Positions 55,701-63,812 of a DNA stretch of 64,000 nt are shown one piece after another (position 1 is the first letter of the stretch; the number at the start of each line of letters is the position of its first letter). The notes beneath the pieces are model-generated. The model was not told where the DNA came from. It saw only the letters and a program-made list of their open reading frames with translations, and did no database searches. The stretch is taken from positions 75,037-139,036 of the forward strand of contig DDFG01000005.1 in NCBI GenBank assembly GCA_002337055.1, given 5' to 3'. Both the position numbers and the translations under genes were made by a program. The DNA is from Betaproteobacteria bacterium UBA1934 (GTDB taxonomy: Bacteria; Pseudomonadota; Gammaproteobacteria; Burkholderiales; Rhodocyclaceae).

Positions 55701-56707
55701 AAAATGTCGAGCCCGCCGCGAACGGTCAGCGCAAGATGTCCGCCCGTGCCGACATCGTCGAGACTGGCCAGACTAATGAACCCGGTTCCGTTGGTGGCAT
55801 TGCGGCCGTCGATGACCAGCGCACCGAAATCGCCACGAATGGATCCGGCAGATTGGCCTGTCGCCGTCGCAGTTTCAACGATACTCCCGTCGCTTACCCG
55901 CACATCGCCGGCCGCCAGCGCGATATCGCCGCCCTTGGCCGTACCGCTGGCTTCGGTATAGATCGCGCCGCCGTTGATCACTTGCAGCGTTCCCGTCGCC
56001 ATCGGCGGCGCAGCGCCCAACCCCACTTCAACTGCCTCGGCACCCACCGCGGCCACCTGGATGTTGCCGTTCCCACCCAGCAGGCCGGCGTGGTCGACAA
56101 CGACATCGCCAGCCGTAATCGACACCCCCCCCTTGGCGTTCGCAAGAATCGCGTCCTTGATCAGTACAGGAGCACGGCTGGCGCCAAGAAATCCGAATGC
56201 GACGGGATCGACGCTGGAAAATGTGCTGGTGCGCGCCGGGTCCGCATAAAAATTGCCATCCGGGAACTTCAGATAGGCCGCAGTGCTGACGTGAAAAGCG
56301 GCCGGAACGTTGATCGAAGCGCCAGCGCCGAAAGTCACGCCCGCCGGATTGATCAGGTAGAAATTCGGCGCCCCTCCCGCCGCCACCAGCGAAAGCGCGC
56401 CGAATATCTGCGAAGGGTTGCCGCCTGTGACGCGGCTGATGACATTGCCGATACCGGAAGTCGACGTGGTGAACTGGGCCGACTCGCCACTGTTGATATT
56501 GAATGCGGCGAAACTGTGGAAAAGATTGGCGCCGACCAGACGCCCCAGGGATTGCGGAATCACATAATTGGGCCCGGCAAGGAGGCGTGCGCCGCCTCCC
56601 AGACTACCATCCGTCCGAATCTGGGCGTGCGCCGCCAAACTCGTTGTCAGCGCCAGACACAAGGCCACTCGCCGAACTCGTGACGCGAAATGCGCGAGCT
56701 TGTTCAT
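52724..56707 (-). CDS. Two-partner secretion exoprotein (TpsA, filamentous haemagglutinin N-terminal domain)
   Basis: A 1327-residue secreted beta-helix protein. After a signal peptide ending AAHAQ, the TPS domain (about 30-240) has ANLFHSFAAFNINSGESAQF, SQIFGALSL and FYLINPAGVTFGAGASINVPAAF, with NPAGV as the NPNGI-like TpsB-recognition motif. From about 250 to 1230 there are some 30 copies of an [A/G]-G-x-[I/V/L]-x-[I/V/L] turn at roughly 30-45-residue intervals, such as GNAGSIGI, indicating one long beta-solenoid. The C-terminus has NPCRTPDG, SGRGYYPVP and TWTCGKL, with a conserved Cys pair. No toxin, Hint or protease domain is visible, so adhesin or scaffold use is likelier than contact-dependent inhibition. 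Start and stop overlap both neighbours (ATGA). Confidence 0.92.
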   Translation of the reverse strand: MNKLAHFASRVRRVALCLALTTSLAAHAQIRTDGSLGGGARLLAGPNYVIPQSLGRLVGANLFHSFAAFNINSGESAQFTTSTSGIGNVISRVTGGNPSQIFGALSLVAAGGAPNFYLINPAGVTFGAGASINVPAAFHVSTAAYLKFPDGNFYADPARTSTFSSVDPVAFGFLGASRAPVLIKDAILANAKGGVSITAGDVVVDHAGLLGGNGNIQVAAVGAEAVEVGLGAAPPMATGTLQVINGGAIYTEASGTAKGGDIALAAGDVRVSDGSIVETATATGQSAGSIRGDFGALVIDGRNATNGTGFISLASLDDVGTGGHLALTVRGGLDIFGGGMIVADAYGLGKAGNLTVNTGQLTLDGSGNALGARITNRTYDGGAGVLQITTSGSVSLTNNSQVSSDSFGLGRAGDIGMNVGGNLDVLSGSIVASNAYAKGNAGSIGIVAENVRVDSTGSLPGRQTQISSQAFEDSEGNAGTVDITARGAVNLLYGGKILTSTNAAGQAGNVRLGAAKLLIDGRGYDGSTGIFSTSDFLGTGNAGLLDISVAGDAALLRSGQISTSTWGEGNAGRIAFKSGALTIDGQGSQAGLTQISSEATFSSLGHGGDIGIEVAGALRIADIGLITSSTSSVGNAGSVTVKAGQLSIDGGSIGLAGIESSSAFGATGNAGRVVVAVAGDATLNQHGYIRSDTSASGKGGEVSVTTGGRLSLDQGGTISSSAAGTGDAGDIGIQVGGELNVGAGGRIRSNTTDRGNAGSISIGADRVTLSKGASESLAWIESDSLGEGQAGAIQISARTSVELRDGGFVSSDTYAGGQAGSVFVTAPSIRVGSENPSLGAAISSDTYGLGNAGKVVVAGDNIVLSGGETAFPSGILSASRWNDTSLLGNGGTVDVSATGSLLVTNQATISSSAYSDGRAGTVSVKVGGDLTVRNGGTIASATLGDGDAGAVSIRAGSLVVDGSTDRSVISSRATTGSSGNAGNVEVTVAGDLKLLGGGRIDSSTYGGGVAGTVRVDAADVWVDGFANGAASGINAIAATGSSGQIGQVTVNASRGLVVSNGGELSLRNDATVADPSRLTSTTLFVSAPDIRLEGGRITTAASGNVAAGDVRIDFANRLVLNGGSVTTSANDGNGGAISIQGGRLLELNDAQITTSVLGLRGNGGDIRVATQALAMNTGFIQANTAAANASGGNVGIDVATLLPSASTLYVGGRVPYRFSPGVYGFNVIQAAAPTGVSGRVTVSAPTLDLSGSLASLTTRTLDPGGLGRNPCRTPDGSSLAWSGRGYYPVPGGSVLDDELLGRVERVRQLLLENGGANRPHTWTCGKL

Positions 56708-58947
56708 TGCCAGTTTCCGATCAGGACGAAAGGCGCCCAGAAGAACGGATGGGCGGTCTCCGGATTGGCCAGCAAGGCCAGTTGGGCTTCGCGGAGCGCG
56801 GCGCCCTTGCCACGGCCTTCGGCGACCGCTCCATAAAAGCGTTGCATGGCGGTTTTGGCCGCATTGTCTTCAACCGGCCACAGTGTGCCCAACACCGCCC
56901 GCGCACGCGCCTTGATCGCCACGCCGGCAAAACCGAGCGGCGCGCGGTCGTTACCTTCGGCCGTCTCGCAGGCGGAAAGGCCGAGCAGCTCGATCGGCCG
57001 CGCGCGTAACCGGTCGCTCATCAACAACGCTTCCAGACCATTGATGCTGAGCAGATCGTCGTAAGCCATGATGAAACTTGTGTCGGCACTGCCGCCGAAT
57101 ACCCCGTGCGACGCGATGTGGACGATTCGGTAGTCTCCGCGCCCGCTTTCGTCCTGAAAGCGCCCGACAGTGAATTGATCGTCGAGCAGTACGGTCCCGG
57201 GCAGAATGCGTCTGAGGCTTTCGACTTCATCGCGCACGCCGGGCAGGCTCAAGCTGGCACGCATCGCTTCGACCGCGCGATGCCGATCTCCGTCCGCCTC
57301 TGCGGCGTTCACTCCGCGCCATGCCCGCGTCTGCACTCCCCTAGCGACGCCGCGCTGGGGCGCATTGCCAGCCTGAACAATCTTGTTGTACGACGCCGCT
57401 TCCATTTTCTCGACAACCTGTCCAGGAACAGAGACGCCGGCGACCAACGTTCTGGATTGGCCGGACGCACCGGTCGCTAGGTTGGTCATGCTCAGCCCCG
57501 TGACCATGGTCAGCGCCCGATCTTCAATTGCGAAATGGCGGCCGTCATGCAGAGCCGCCATGGGAACGAGGCGTAACGGTCCCTCCGGAACGACGATCAG
57601 GTTTCGGATCGACTGGCGTTTCAGGTCGTCGGCAAACGGACCAAGCAGCCAGGCATGCAGTTTCTTCGAGGGTTCCAGAAATGTATCGGTTCCGCTGCGC
57701 AACGCGTCCGCCAGGGCCTGCGCGGCGCCATGCACCGACTCGGCAGGAATCGCCACCGAGCGGCGTACGATACCGGCATGGCTCACCAGCAACAACTCCA
57801 GCCGGTCGGGCAGTATCAGCGGATAGAGCACCGCATTGCCTTCCCGCAACGTCGTTCCGCCGCTTCCCCGAACGGCTTCGACGGCGCAGCGATCGCCGAG
57901 AAAATCCTGGAGTTCGGTCTGACGAACCGATTCCACCGTCTCGACCACGCGCTGCAAATCCGCCTGTGAAGGATAGGGGGTAACCGTCAACAACAGGTCG
58001 ACATAGCCAAGATAAAGGGGCGCCAGCAGCATTTCATGAACCGAGCGGCCTTCTTCGTCGAAGATCGGAAGGTCCAGACGTGCGGCCTCGACCTGTTCGA
58101 CCGCCCGCTGAAACGCGGCGCGCGCCGCCATGCGCTTGCCTGCCAGCCGATACAACCGGGCCTGTCTCCACTCCAGCGCGATCAACAAATCGGTCGCGTC
58201 ACCAGGGGGCATGGCCCGCGCCAGCGTCAGGCCAGAAAGGGTCAGGCGCAGAGCGTCCTCCGGTCGGAATTGCGTCTCGTACAACTGCGCCAGGGCATCG
58301 AGTGCTTCCGCCTGCAAACGCGGTTGCGCGAGTCTCGCGGCGAGGCGACTGGCGGAATCCAGATGCCGCCAAGCCAACGCCACGCCGGCGCTCCCCAGCC
58401 GTTGCGCCTGGATGCCTAGCGCCAGATGCTGCCGGATAGCCGTGGTTTGTTCGCTACTCAAACGTTCGGACAACCGCTGCAAGCGCGCAAGCCGCTCTCG
58501 TTCCGGCACGAGGCGGGCGAGGCCCAGCTCAGCGGCGAACGAAACAGCACCATCGCTTGCGGCGAGGTCCCGCGCGCGCTGAAAATGACGCAAGGCATCG
58601 TCCGGCCGGTGACGAATCAGCGCCAGATTTCCCATCTCGACCGTGTATCTGGCTGCTTCCGGCCGGTCGGCAAAGTAATTTGCCGCCGCTTGCAAAGGGG
58701 GCTCGGCCTGCTCGTACCGCCTCAACCGCGCGAGCGCCAGACCGAGCTCGCCACTGGCAAGCGCCCGCACCGATTCATCCGGGGAGGATTGCCGCAAATG
58801 CGTCCAATGTTCCAGACTGCGTTCGGGCACGCTGCCCACCACGCACGCCCCGGTATCCGCGCTGCCCGATGTCAGCTCGGCACCGCCGCATCCATGCCAG
58901 GCAATGGCCCCGAGCACGCCAACGACGACAACCCAATTCGTGCGCAT
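56704..58947 (-). CDS. Exported TPR-CHAT domain protein (caspase-like protease fold)
   Basis: A 747-residue protein. A hydrophobic N-terminal signal (MRTNWVVVVGVLGAIAWHGC) suggests export, perhaps as a lipoprotein with an atypical lipobox. Residues about 40-300 are TPR-like helices (ALASGELGLALARLRRYEQAE, YTVEMGNLALIRHRPDDALRHFQRA). The CHAT domain (about 400-745) has both caspase-type residues: His614 in VHIASHGVFGG and Cys660 in LGLSACETAEG. It closes with HPFFWAPFVLIGNWQ. The TPRs would recruit substrate or partner. It is the first gene of the operon and is translationally coupled to tpsA. ATG 58947 has an AGGAGG site; the open frame from 58980 was rejected as it runs through that site. 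Substrate unknown. Confidence 0.9.
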   Translation of the reverse strand: MRTNWVVVVGVLGAIAWHGCGGAELTSGSADTGACVVGSVPERSLEHWTHLRQSSPDESVRALASGELGLALARLRRYEQAEPPLQAAANYFADRPEAARYTVEMGNLALIRHRPDDALRHFQRARDLAASDGAVSFAAELGLARLVPERERLARLQRLSERLSSEQTTAIRQHLALGIQAQRLGSAGVALAWRHLDSASRLAARLAQPRLQAEALDALAQLYETQFRPEDALRLTLSGLTLARAMPPGDATDLLIALEWRQARLYRLAGKRMAARAAFQRAVEQVEAARLDLPIFDEEGRSVHEMLLAPLYLGYVDLLLTVTPYPSQADLQRVVETVESVRQTELQDFLGDRCAVEAVRGSGGTTLREGNAVLYPLILPDRLELLLVSHAGIVRRSVAIPAESVHGAAQALADALRSGTDTFLEPSKKLHAWLLGPFADDLKRQSIRNLIVVPEGPLRLVPMAALHDGRHFAIEDRALTMVTGLSMTNLATGASGQSRTLVAGVSVPGQVVEKMEAASYNKIVQAGNAPQRGVARGVQTRAWRGVNAAEADGDRHRAVEAMRASLSLPGVRDEVESLRRILPGTVLLDDQFTVGRFQDESGRGDYRIVHIASHGVFGGSADTSFIMAYDDLLSINGLEALLMSDRLRARPIELLGLSACETAEGNDRAPLGFAGVAIKARARAVLGTLWPVEDNAAKTAMQRFYGAVAEGRGKGAALREAQLALLANPETAHPFFWAPFVLIGNWQ

Positions 58948-58951
58948 ATGG

Positions 58952-58966
58952 TCCTCCTGAGGAGGA
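58952..58966 (-). promoter_or_regulatory. Perfect hairpin enclosing the CHAT-gene Shine-Dalgarno
   Basis: TCCTCC, TCA, GGAGGA on the minus strand: the 3' arm is the ribosome-binding site itself and ends four bases before the ATG at 58947. The 6-bp G/C-rich stem with a 3-base loop would hide the site in mRNA, so translation of the operon's first gene may be switched. Confidence 0.6.
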
Positions 58967-59066
58967 TTACCCCAAGGCACGTTGCCATCGGAACCTCAAA
59001 ATACATCTGGGTTCGTGCAAGTGCCCGACAGACCAGCCCGGCACCCAATCTGGGCACCGCCGACCT

Positions 59067-59095
59067 ATTATGCACGCAACCGTTTCACGGGTGAA
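59067..59095 (-). promoter_or_regulatory. Candidate promoter and operator of the CHAT-TPS operon
   Basis: On the minus strand, TTCACC (59090-59095), a 17-base spacer and CATAAT (59067-59072), which would give a leader of about 110 bases. The -35 overlaps a perfect 12-bp palindrome TTCACGGGTGAA-type dyad (TTCAC 59084-59088, GTGAA 59091-59095), a likely regulator site. Confidence 0.4.
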
Positions 59096-59162
59096 CTATG
59101 TAATTTCAATCGTTTGCGCGAGGCAAGCCGCCGTGTCCCGCACCGCGGGCAACGACCGCGCT

Positions 59163-59588
59163 TCAGAGGGACAGACGCTCTTTGAAGGCCATCGGCACCG
59201 GCGCGATCTTGCGCGTGCCGTAGTCGAGAAAAACAATGCCGGTCTTGCCGCGCGCCACCTCGCGGCCGCTGGTCTGGTCGGTCATGCGCCAGAGCAGGTC
59301 GCAGCCGTATTTGCCGAAATCGACTGCCGCTTTCTCGACAACCATGACCTCGCCCGGGAACGCTTCCGATTTGTACTGCACCGCAGCGTCAGCAACGACG
59401 ATCCCAACACCTTCGACGTCCAGTTCGGTATAGCCGAGCGAGCGGAAGAAGCGCACGCGCGCCTCCGACACCAGGGTCAGCAGCAGGGCGTTGTCGAGAT
59501 GCCCGCCATAGTTGATGTGCAGACTGTAGAGCGGCAGTTCGGTGGAAAAATGGTAACGTTCGGGCAATTCGATGTGGATGCGGGCCAT
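59163..59588 (-). CDS. Hotdog-fold acyl-CoA thioesterase
   Basis: A 141-residue single hotdog-domain protein, like 4-hydroxybenzoyl-CoA/YbgC thioesterases. The N-terminal LHINYGGHLDNALLLTLVSEARVRFF is the helix-1 region where Asp or Glu would be catalytic; here it has Asn/Asp (GGHLDNA). VADAAVQYKSEAFPGEVMVVEK and RGKTGIVFLDYGTRKIAPVP follow. The substrate is unknown. ATG 59588 gives the family start; the open frame to 59669 is a shadow over trpC. It ends the trpGDC-thioesterase run, four bases after trpC, and precedes the CHAT operon. Confidence 0.85.
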   Translation of the reverse strand: MARIHIELPERYHFSTELPLYSLHINYGGHLDNALLLTLVSEARVRFFRSLGYTELDVEGVGIVVADAAVQYKSEAFPGEVMVVEKAAVDFGKYGCDLLWRMTDQTSGREVARGKTGIVFLDYGTRKIAPVPMAFKERLSL

Positions 59589-59592
59589 GGGT

Positions 59593-60384
59593 CTACAGAT
59601 TGAAGAGTTGCGAGAGCGCCTCGCCCGGTTCGGGCGCACGCATGAAGGCTTCACCGACCAGGAAAGCATGAACGCCGGCGGCGCGCATGAGCTGCACGTC
59701 CGGCGCCGCGAGAATGCCGCTTTCGGTGACCACGATGCGCTCCGGACCGATACGTGGCAACAGGCCCAGGGTCGTCTCGAGGCTCACCGCGAAGGTGCGC
59801 AGATCGCGGTTGTTGATGCCGATCAGCGGCGTTTGCAGGCGCAGCGCCTGTTCCAGCTCGGCGCCGTCGTGGCTCTCGACCAGCACCGCCATGCCCAGCT
59901 CGGCGGCGATGCCTTCCATCTCCTGCATTTCGGCGAGCGACAGCGCGCCGACAATAAGCAGAATGGCGTCGGCGCCCATCGCCCTTGCCTCATACACCTG
60001 ATAGACGTCGACCAGAAAATCCTTGCGCAGCACCGGCAGGTCGCAATAGGCCCGCGCCTGCTGCAAGTATTGCGGCGCACCCTGAAAATACTGCCGGTCG
60101 GTCAGTACCGACAGACAAGCCGCGCCATGCCGGGCGTAGCCGATGGCGATTTCACCGGGCTGAAAATCGGGCCGGATGACGCCCTTGGAAGGGCTGGCTT
60201 TCTTGATCTCGGCAATCACCGCCGACTGTCCTGCCGCCAGCTTCGCCCGCATCGCGCCGACAAAATCGCGCACTGGCGCCTGATCGCGGGCACGGGCGCG
60301 AACTTCCGCCAGCGGTTCGATCGCGCGCGCCACCGCGACTTCCTCGACCTTGGTGGCCAGAATTTGCTTCAGAATATCGCTCAT
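59593..60384 (-). CDS. trpC: Indole-3-glycerol phosphate synthase
   Basis: A 263-residue TIM barrel that closes the indole ring in tryptophan synthesis. [80 protein letters not shown] and VVTESGI are the family motifs with the catalytic Lys and Glu residues intact. This is the monofunctional form without TrpF. The frame opens to 60555 but crosses trpD; ATG 60384 gives the normal N-terminus [12 protein letters not shown]. Third gene of trpGDC. Confidence 0.97.
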   Translation of the reverse strand: MSDILKQILATKVEEVAVARAIEPLAEVRARARDQAPVRDFVGAMRAKLAAGQSAVIAEIKKASPSKGVIRPDFQPGEIAIGYARHGAACLSVLTDRQYFQGAPQYLQQARAYCDLPVLRKDFLVDVYQVYEARAMGADAILLIVGALSLAEMQEMEGIAAELGMAVLVESHDGAELEQALRLQTPLIGINNRDLRTFAVSLETTLGLLPRIGPERIVVTESGILAAPDVQLMRAAGVHAFLVGEAFMRAPEPGEALSQLFNL

Positions 60385-60412
60385 TCGTGAGCCTCCCCCG
60401 CGCGTGGTTCGC

Positions 60413-61441
60413 TCATGCCGCCAGCTTTCGCGTACAGGCGACGAACTGGTCGACCTTGGCGCGCGCCGCGCCGGATACGATGGCCTCGCGCGCCGTCGCG
60501 ATACCGGCTTCGATACTTTCCGCCAGATTGGCGGTATAGAGCGCCGCACCCGCATTCAGGCAGACGATTTCACGGGCGCCGCCGGGCTGGTTGCTCAGCG
60601 CGCCGAGCAACATTTCGCGAGATTCGTCGGCGCTGGCGACCTTGATATTGCGTACCGACAGCATTTGCAGACCGAAATCCTCGGGATGGATTTCGTACTC
60701 GCGTACGACGCCGTCCTTCAACTCGCCGACCAGCGTCGCGGCGCCGAGGGAGATTTCGTCGAGACCATCCTTGCCGTGCACGACCAGCACATGCTCGGCG
60801 CCCAGTTCACGCATCACACGCACCTGAATGCCGACCAGATCGGGGTGGAAAACGCCCATCAGCGTGTTCGGCGCACCGGCCGGATTGGTCAGCGGGCCGA
60901 GAATGTTGAAGATGGTCCGCACACCCATTTCGCGGCGCACCGGCGCCACGTTTTTCATCGCGCTGTGGTGATTGGGCGCAAACATGAACCCGAAGCCGGT
61001 TTCCTGAATGCACTCGGCCACCTGTTCCGGCTTCAGCATGATATTGGCGCCCAGGGCCTCCAGCACATCGGCGGCACCGGAACTCGACGACACGCCGCGA
61101 TTGCCGTGTTTGGCCACCTTGGCGCCGCAGGCGGCGGCGACAAACGCCGAAGCCGTCGAGATATTGAAACTATGCGCGGCGTCGCCGCCAGTGCCGACGA
61201 TGTCGACGAAGTTGCGGTCAAACGGCAGTTTGACCGGCGTCGCCAACTCGCGCATCACCTTGGCAGCGGCCGTGATTTCGCCAATGGTCTCTTTCTTCAC
61301 CCGAAGGCCGGTCAGGATCGCCGCCGTCATCACCGGCGACACCTCGCCGGCCATGATCTGGCGCATCAGATGCAGCATCTCGTCGTGAAAGATTTCGCGG
61401 TGCTCGATGGTGCGTTGCAAGGCTTCCTGCGGCGTAATCAT
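60413..61441 (-). CDS. trpD: Anthranilate phosphoribosyltransferase
   Basis: A 342-residue enzyme transferring phosphoribosyl from PRPP to anthranilate. [39 protein letters not shown] is the PRPP- and anthranilate-binding signature. [38 protein letters not shown] and [13 protein letters not shown] follow. The start overlaps the trpG stop (ATGA). Length and motifs are normal, so it should be active with TrpG and a TrpE encoded elsewhere. Confidence 0.97.
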   Translation of the reverse strand: MITPQEALQRTIEHREIFHDEMLHLMRQIMAGEVSPVMTAAILTGLRVKKETIGEITAAAKVMRELATPVKLPFDRNFVDIVGTGGDAAHSFNISTASAFVAAACGAKVAKHGNRGVSSSSGAADVLEALGANIMLKPEQVAECIQETGFGFMFAPNHHSAMKNVAPVRREMGVRTIFNILGPLTNPAGAPNTLMGVFHPDLVGIQVRVMRELGAEHVLVVHGKDGLDEISLGAATLVGELKDGVVREYEIHPEDFGLQMLSVRNIKVASADESREMLLGALSNQPGGAREIVCLNAGAALYTANLAESIEAGIATAREAIVSGAARAKVDQFVACTRKLAA

Positions 61442-62022
61442 GCGGCCTCCTGTGGGCGGTCCTGACGGAGAAAATTGGCGAGCAGATCGTGACCGCGCTC
61501 GGTCAGGATCGACTCGGGATGAAACTGCACCCCCTCAACCGGCAGCGACTTGTGACGCACGCCCATGATCTCGCCATCGTCGGTCCACGCGGTGATGTCG
61601 AGACACTCGGGACAGGAGGCGCGCTCGATGGCGAGCGAGTGGTAGCGGGTGCAGGTCAGCGGATTGGGCAGGCCGCGAAACACGCCGGCATCGCGATGAT
61701 GCACCGGCGAGACCTTGCCGTGCATCAACTGCTGGGCGTGAACGATGCGCCCGCCAAACGCCTCGCCAATCGCCTGATGGCCGAGGCAGACCCCGAGCAG
61801 CGGAATCCTGCCGGCGAATTCTCGAATCGCCGCCAGCGAAATGCCCGCCTGCGCCGGCGCGCAGGGACCGGGTGAAATGACCAGATAGTCGGGATTGAGG
61901 CGGGCAATGTCGGCGAGGCCGATGGTGTCATTGCGCTCGACGCGCACGGTCTGCCCGAGTTCACCAAAATACTGGACGAGGTTGTAGGTGAAACTGTCGT
62001 AATTGTCGATCATCAAAAGCAT
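61438..62022 (-). CDS. trpG: Anthranilate synthase glutamine amidotransferase subunit
   Basis: A 194-residue class I glutamine amidotransferase (TrpG/PabA type). [22 protein letters not shown] starts the domain. Cys79 sits in the nucleophile elbow [16 protein letters not shown], and the His-Glu pair in VQFHPESIL. It supplies ammonia to TrpE (or PabB). trpE is absent next to it: the upstream side is a divergent glycosyltransferase and 341 bases of non-coding DNA. The same protein may also serve p-aminobenzoate synthesis. Confidence 0.95.
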   Translation of the reverse strand: MLLMIDNYDSFTYNLVQYFGELGQTVRVERNDTIGLADIARLNPDYLVISPGPCAPAQAGISLAAIREFAGRIPLLGVCLGHQAIGEAFGGRIVHAQQLMHGKVSPVHHRDAGVFRGLPNPLTCTRYHSLAIERASCPECLDITAWTDDGEIMGVRHKSLPVEGVQFHPESILTERGHDLLANFLRQDRPQEAA

Positions 62023-62363
62023 TTTTTCTCACCCTGGAACGGTGGGCGCCGCGGGCGCCCGGTTCGATGATGGCCTAGTATCAGGCCGCTTGCCCATGGC
62101 GGGCAGGGAAGGACTCAGCGCGCAGGCTTACGCCAGCGCCAGCAGGTCACGAAAGAGGCGGAGTGAAAGGCAATCGACATGGCTCGATTATTCCATGCGC
62201 TCACGCAAGGGGCAAGCGCCGATGCGGAACGGCCGCCCCACCCGGCCTGCGGCTGGCAAGACGCGCCGATACGGCAAATCGGGCACGAAGACAAACCGAC
62301 CCATACTGGAATTTTCGTTTAAAATCCGCGCTTTCCAGACCGGATCGCCGCATCCACCCGCCC
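62023..62363. other. Intergenic region between trpG and the glycosyltransferase gene
   Basis: About 340 bases with no supported gene. It holds a perfect GC-rich stem (62044-62050 with 62054-62060) 22 bases upstream of trpG, without a T tract and without a leader peptide rich in Trp codons on the minus strand, so a classical trp attenuator is not supported. A TTTAAAAT near 62325-62335 could be a -10 for the plus-strand glycosyltransferase. A GTG at 62163 leaves an open plus-strand frame into that gene, but its sequence looks random. Confidence 0.5.
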
Positions 62364-63812
62364 TTGCTCTCCGTTTCCAGACATCCTCTCCGACTGCTGG
62401 CCGCCATCTCCATTGCCATCCTCGTCTGGCGCCTGGCCGTGATTCATGCCCTGGGCATCACGCTCTATGTCGACGAGGCCCAATACTGGACATGGGCGCA
62501 GGATCTGGAGTGGGGCTATTTTTCGAAGCCGCCCGGCGTGGCGCTGCTGATCGCGGCCTCGACCGCGCTCTTCGGCGACGGCACTCTCGGCGTCAAGGCC
62601 CTGGCCATGCTCTGCTACATCGCCAGCGCCTGGCTCGCGCGCGGCATCGCGTTGCGCCTGTTCGACGAAGAAACCGGCTTCTGGTCGGCCATCGCCATTC
62701 TGACCCTGCCGATGTTCGCCTGGCTAGGCCTGTTCGTCTCCACCGACGCGCTGCTGACGGTGGGCTGGCTGGCGGCGCTGTGGTTGTTGCTGCGGGCGCT
62801 TGACAGCGATACCTGGCTCGACTGGCTGTTGATCGGCGTGGTGTGCGGGCTCGGCCTGCTCTCGAAGTACATGATGATCGCCTGGGGCGTAGCCGCGCTG
62901 ACCTGGCTGATCTGTTTCGAGCATGAGCGTCTGCGTTCGCCCAAACCCTGGATCGCGGCGCTGGTGGCGCTGCTCATCCTGAGCCCCAATCTGATCTGGA
63001 ACGTCGTCAACGATTTTCCGACCCTGCGCCATACAGCCGAGATCACGGTCGGTAAACGGGCGGTGGGCGGCCCATCGGCGCTGGGCGAATTTCTCGGCGC
63101 GCAATGGATCGCCTTTGGCCCCATCCTCGGCAGCGCCGGCCTCGTACTGCTGTTCGGCGGCCGCAGCCTGTGGCACAACACGCGATATCGCTTGCTGCTG
63201 TGGTTTGCCCTGCCTCTGTGGGGTGTGGTCTCGGTCCAGGCCTGGAAGAGCGGCGCCAATGCCAACTGGGCGGCACCCGCCTTCGCGCCCGCCGCCATTG
63301 CGGTAGTCGCCTGGCTGCTGCAACGCCGGTGGCGGCAGGTGCTCGCAGCCGGCCTGGCGCTCAATCTCCTGCTGGTCAGTGTAATCTATCACTGGCCCCA
63401 ATTGCTGGCGCTGGCAGGCGCCGAGAGCGCCAAGCTCGACCCCTACGCCCGCGCCCGCGGCTGGGACGACATCGGCCGCCAGTTGCAACCGCTGTTCGCC
63501 GCCCATCCCGGCGCCGTGCTGGTCGCCGACAATCGTACGGTGATGGCGCACCTGCTCTACGAATTGCGCGCCGTCGAACCGCCGGCGGCCAGTTGGGACC
63601 CGACGCACAGCAAGGCCGATCACTACAAGATGAGTACCGACCTCAACGCCTATCGGGGTCGCGACCTGATCTTCGTGACCCGCGAATCGCCGCCCGATTT
63701 TTCGCGCTACGGCGAATCCAGCGCCCACATTGCAGCCTTGAAGGCCCCGCTACCCGGGGGACGTTCCTTCGACGTCCAGGTTTATCTTGTCCGTGAATTT
63801 AAGGGCTATTGA
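62364..63812 (+). CDS. Glycosyltransferase family 39-type membrane protein
   Basis: A roughly 482-residue polytopic membrane enzyme of the GT39/ArnT-like (PMT_2) type, using a polyprenyl-phosphate sugar in the periplasm. The first periplasmic loop has the YVDEAQYWTWAQDLEWGYFSKPPG motif, with the Asp-Glu pair, which is diagnostic. About 10-11 transmembrane helices follow (for example FWSAIAILTLPMFAWLGLFV and IAALVALLILSPNLIW). The C-terminal 120 residues form a soluble part. A start at TTG 62364 is inferred: it begins just before helix 1, downstream of a possible -10. A GTG at 62163 in frame is the only other candidate. The target (lipid A, LPS or protein) is unknown. Confidence 0.82.
   Translation: MLSVSRHPLRLLAAISIAILVWRLAVIHALGITLYVDEAQYWTWAQDLEWGYFSKPPGVALLIAASTALFGDGTLGVKALAMLCYIASAWLARGIALRLFDEETGFWSAIAILTLPMFAWLGLFVSTDALLTVGWLAALWLLLRALDSDTWLDWLLIGVVCGLGLLSKYMMIAWGVAALTWLICFEHERLRSPKPWIAALVALLILSPNLIWNVVNDFPTLRHTAEITVGKRAVGGPSALGEFLGAQWIAFGPILGSAGLVLLFGGRSLWHNTRYRLLLWFALPLWGVVSVQAWKSGANANWAAPAFAPAAIAVVAWLLQRRWRQVLAAGLALNLLLVSVIYHWPQLLALAGAESAKLDPYARARGWDDIGRQLQPLFAAHPGAVLVADNRTVMAHLLYELRAVEPPAASWDPTHSKADHYKMSTDLNAYRGRDLIFVTRESPPDFSRYGESSAHIAALKAPLPGGRSFDVQVYLVREFKGY

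Noticed and set aside
54890..56683. 597-codon plus-strand frame over tpsA
   Set aside because: Antisense to the repeat-bearing TpsA; Arg/Ala-rich sequence without motifs.
52724..56707. Contact-dependent inhibition (CdiA) system
   Set aside because: No pre-toxin/VENN motif, no C-terminal toxin domain and no small immunity gene follows; both flanks are tpsB and the CHAT gene.
62044..62060. trp attenuator upstream of trpG
   Set aside because: Perfect stem but no T tract and no Trp-rich leader peptide.
62163..62363. N-terminal extension of the glycosyltransferase from GTG 62163
   Set aside because: About 67 residues of Arg-rich sequence with no membrane segment or family match, and it crosses a plausible promoter.
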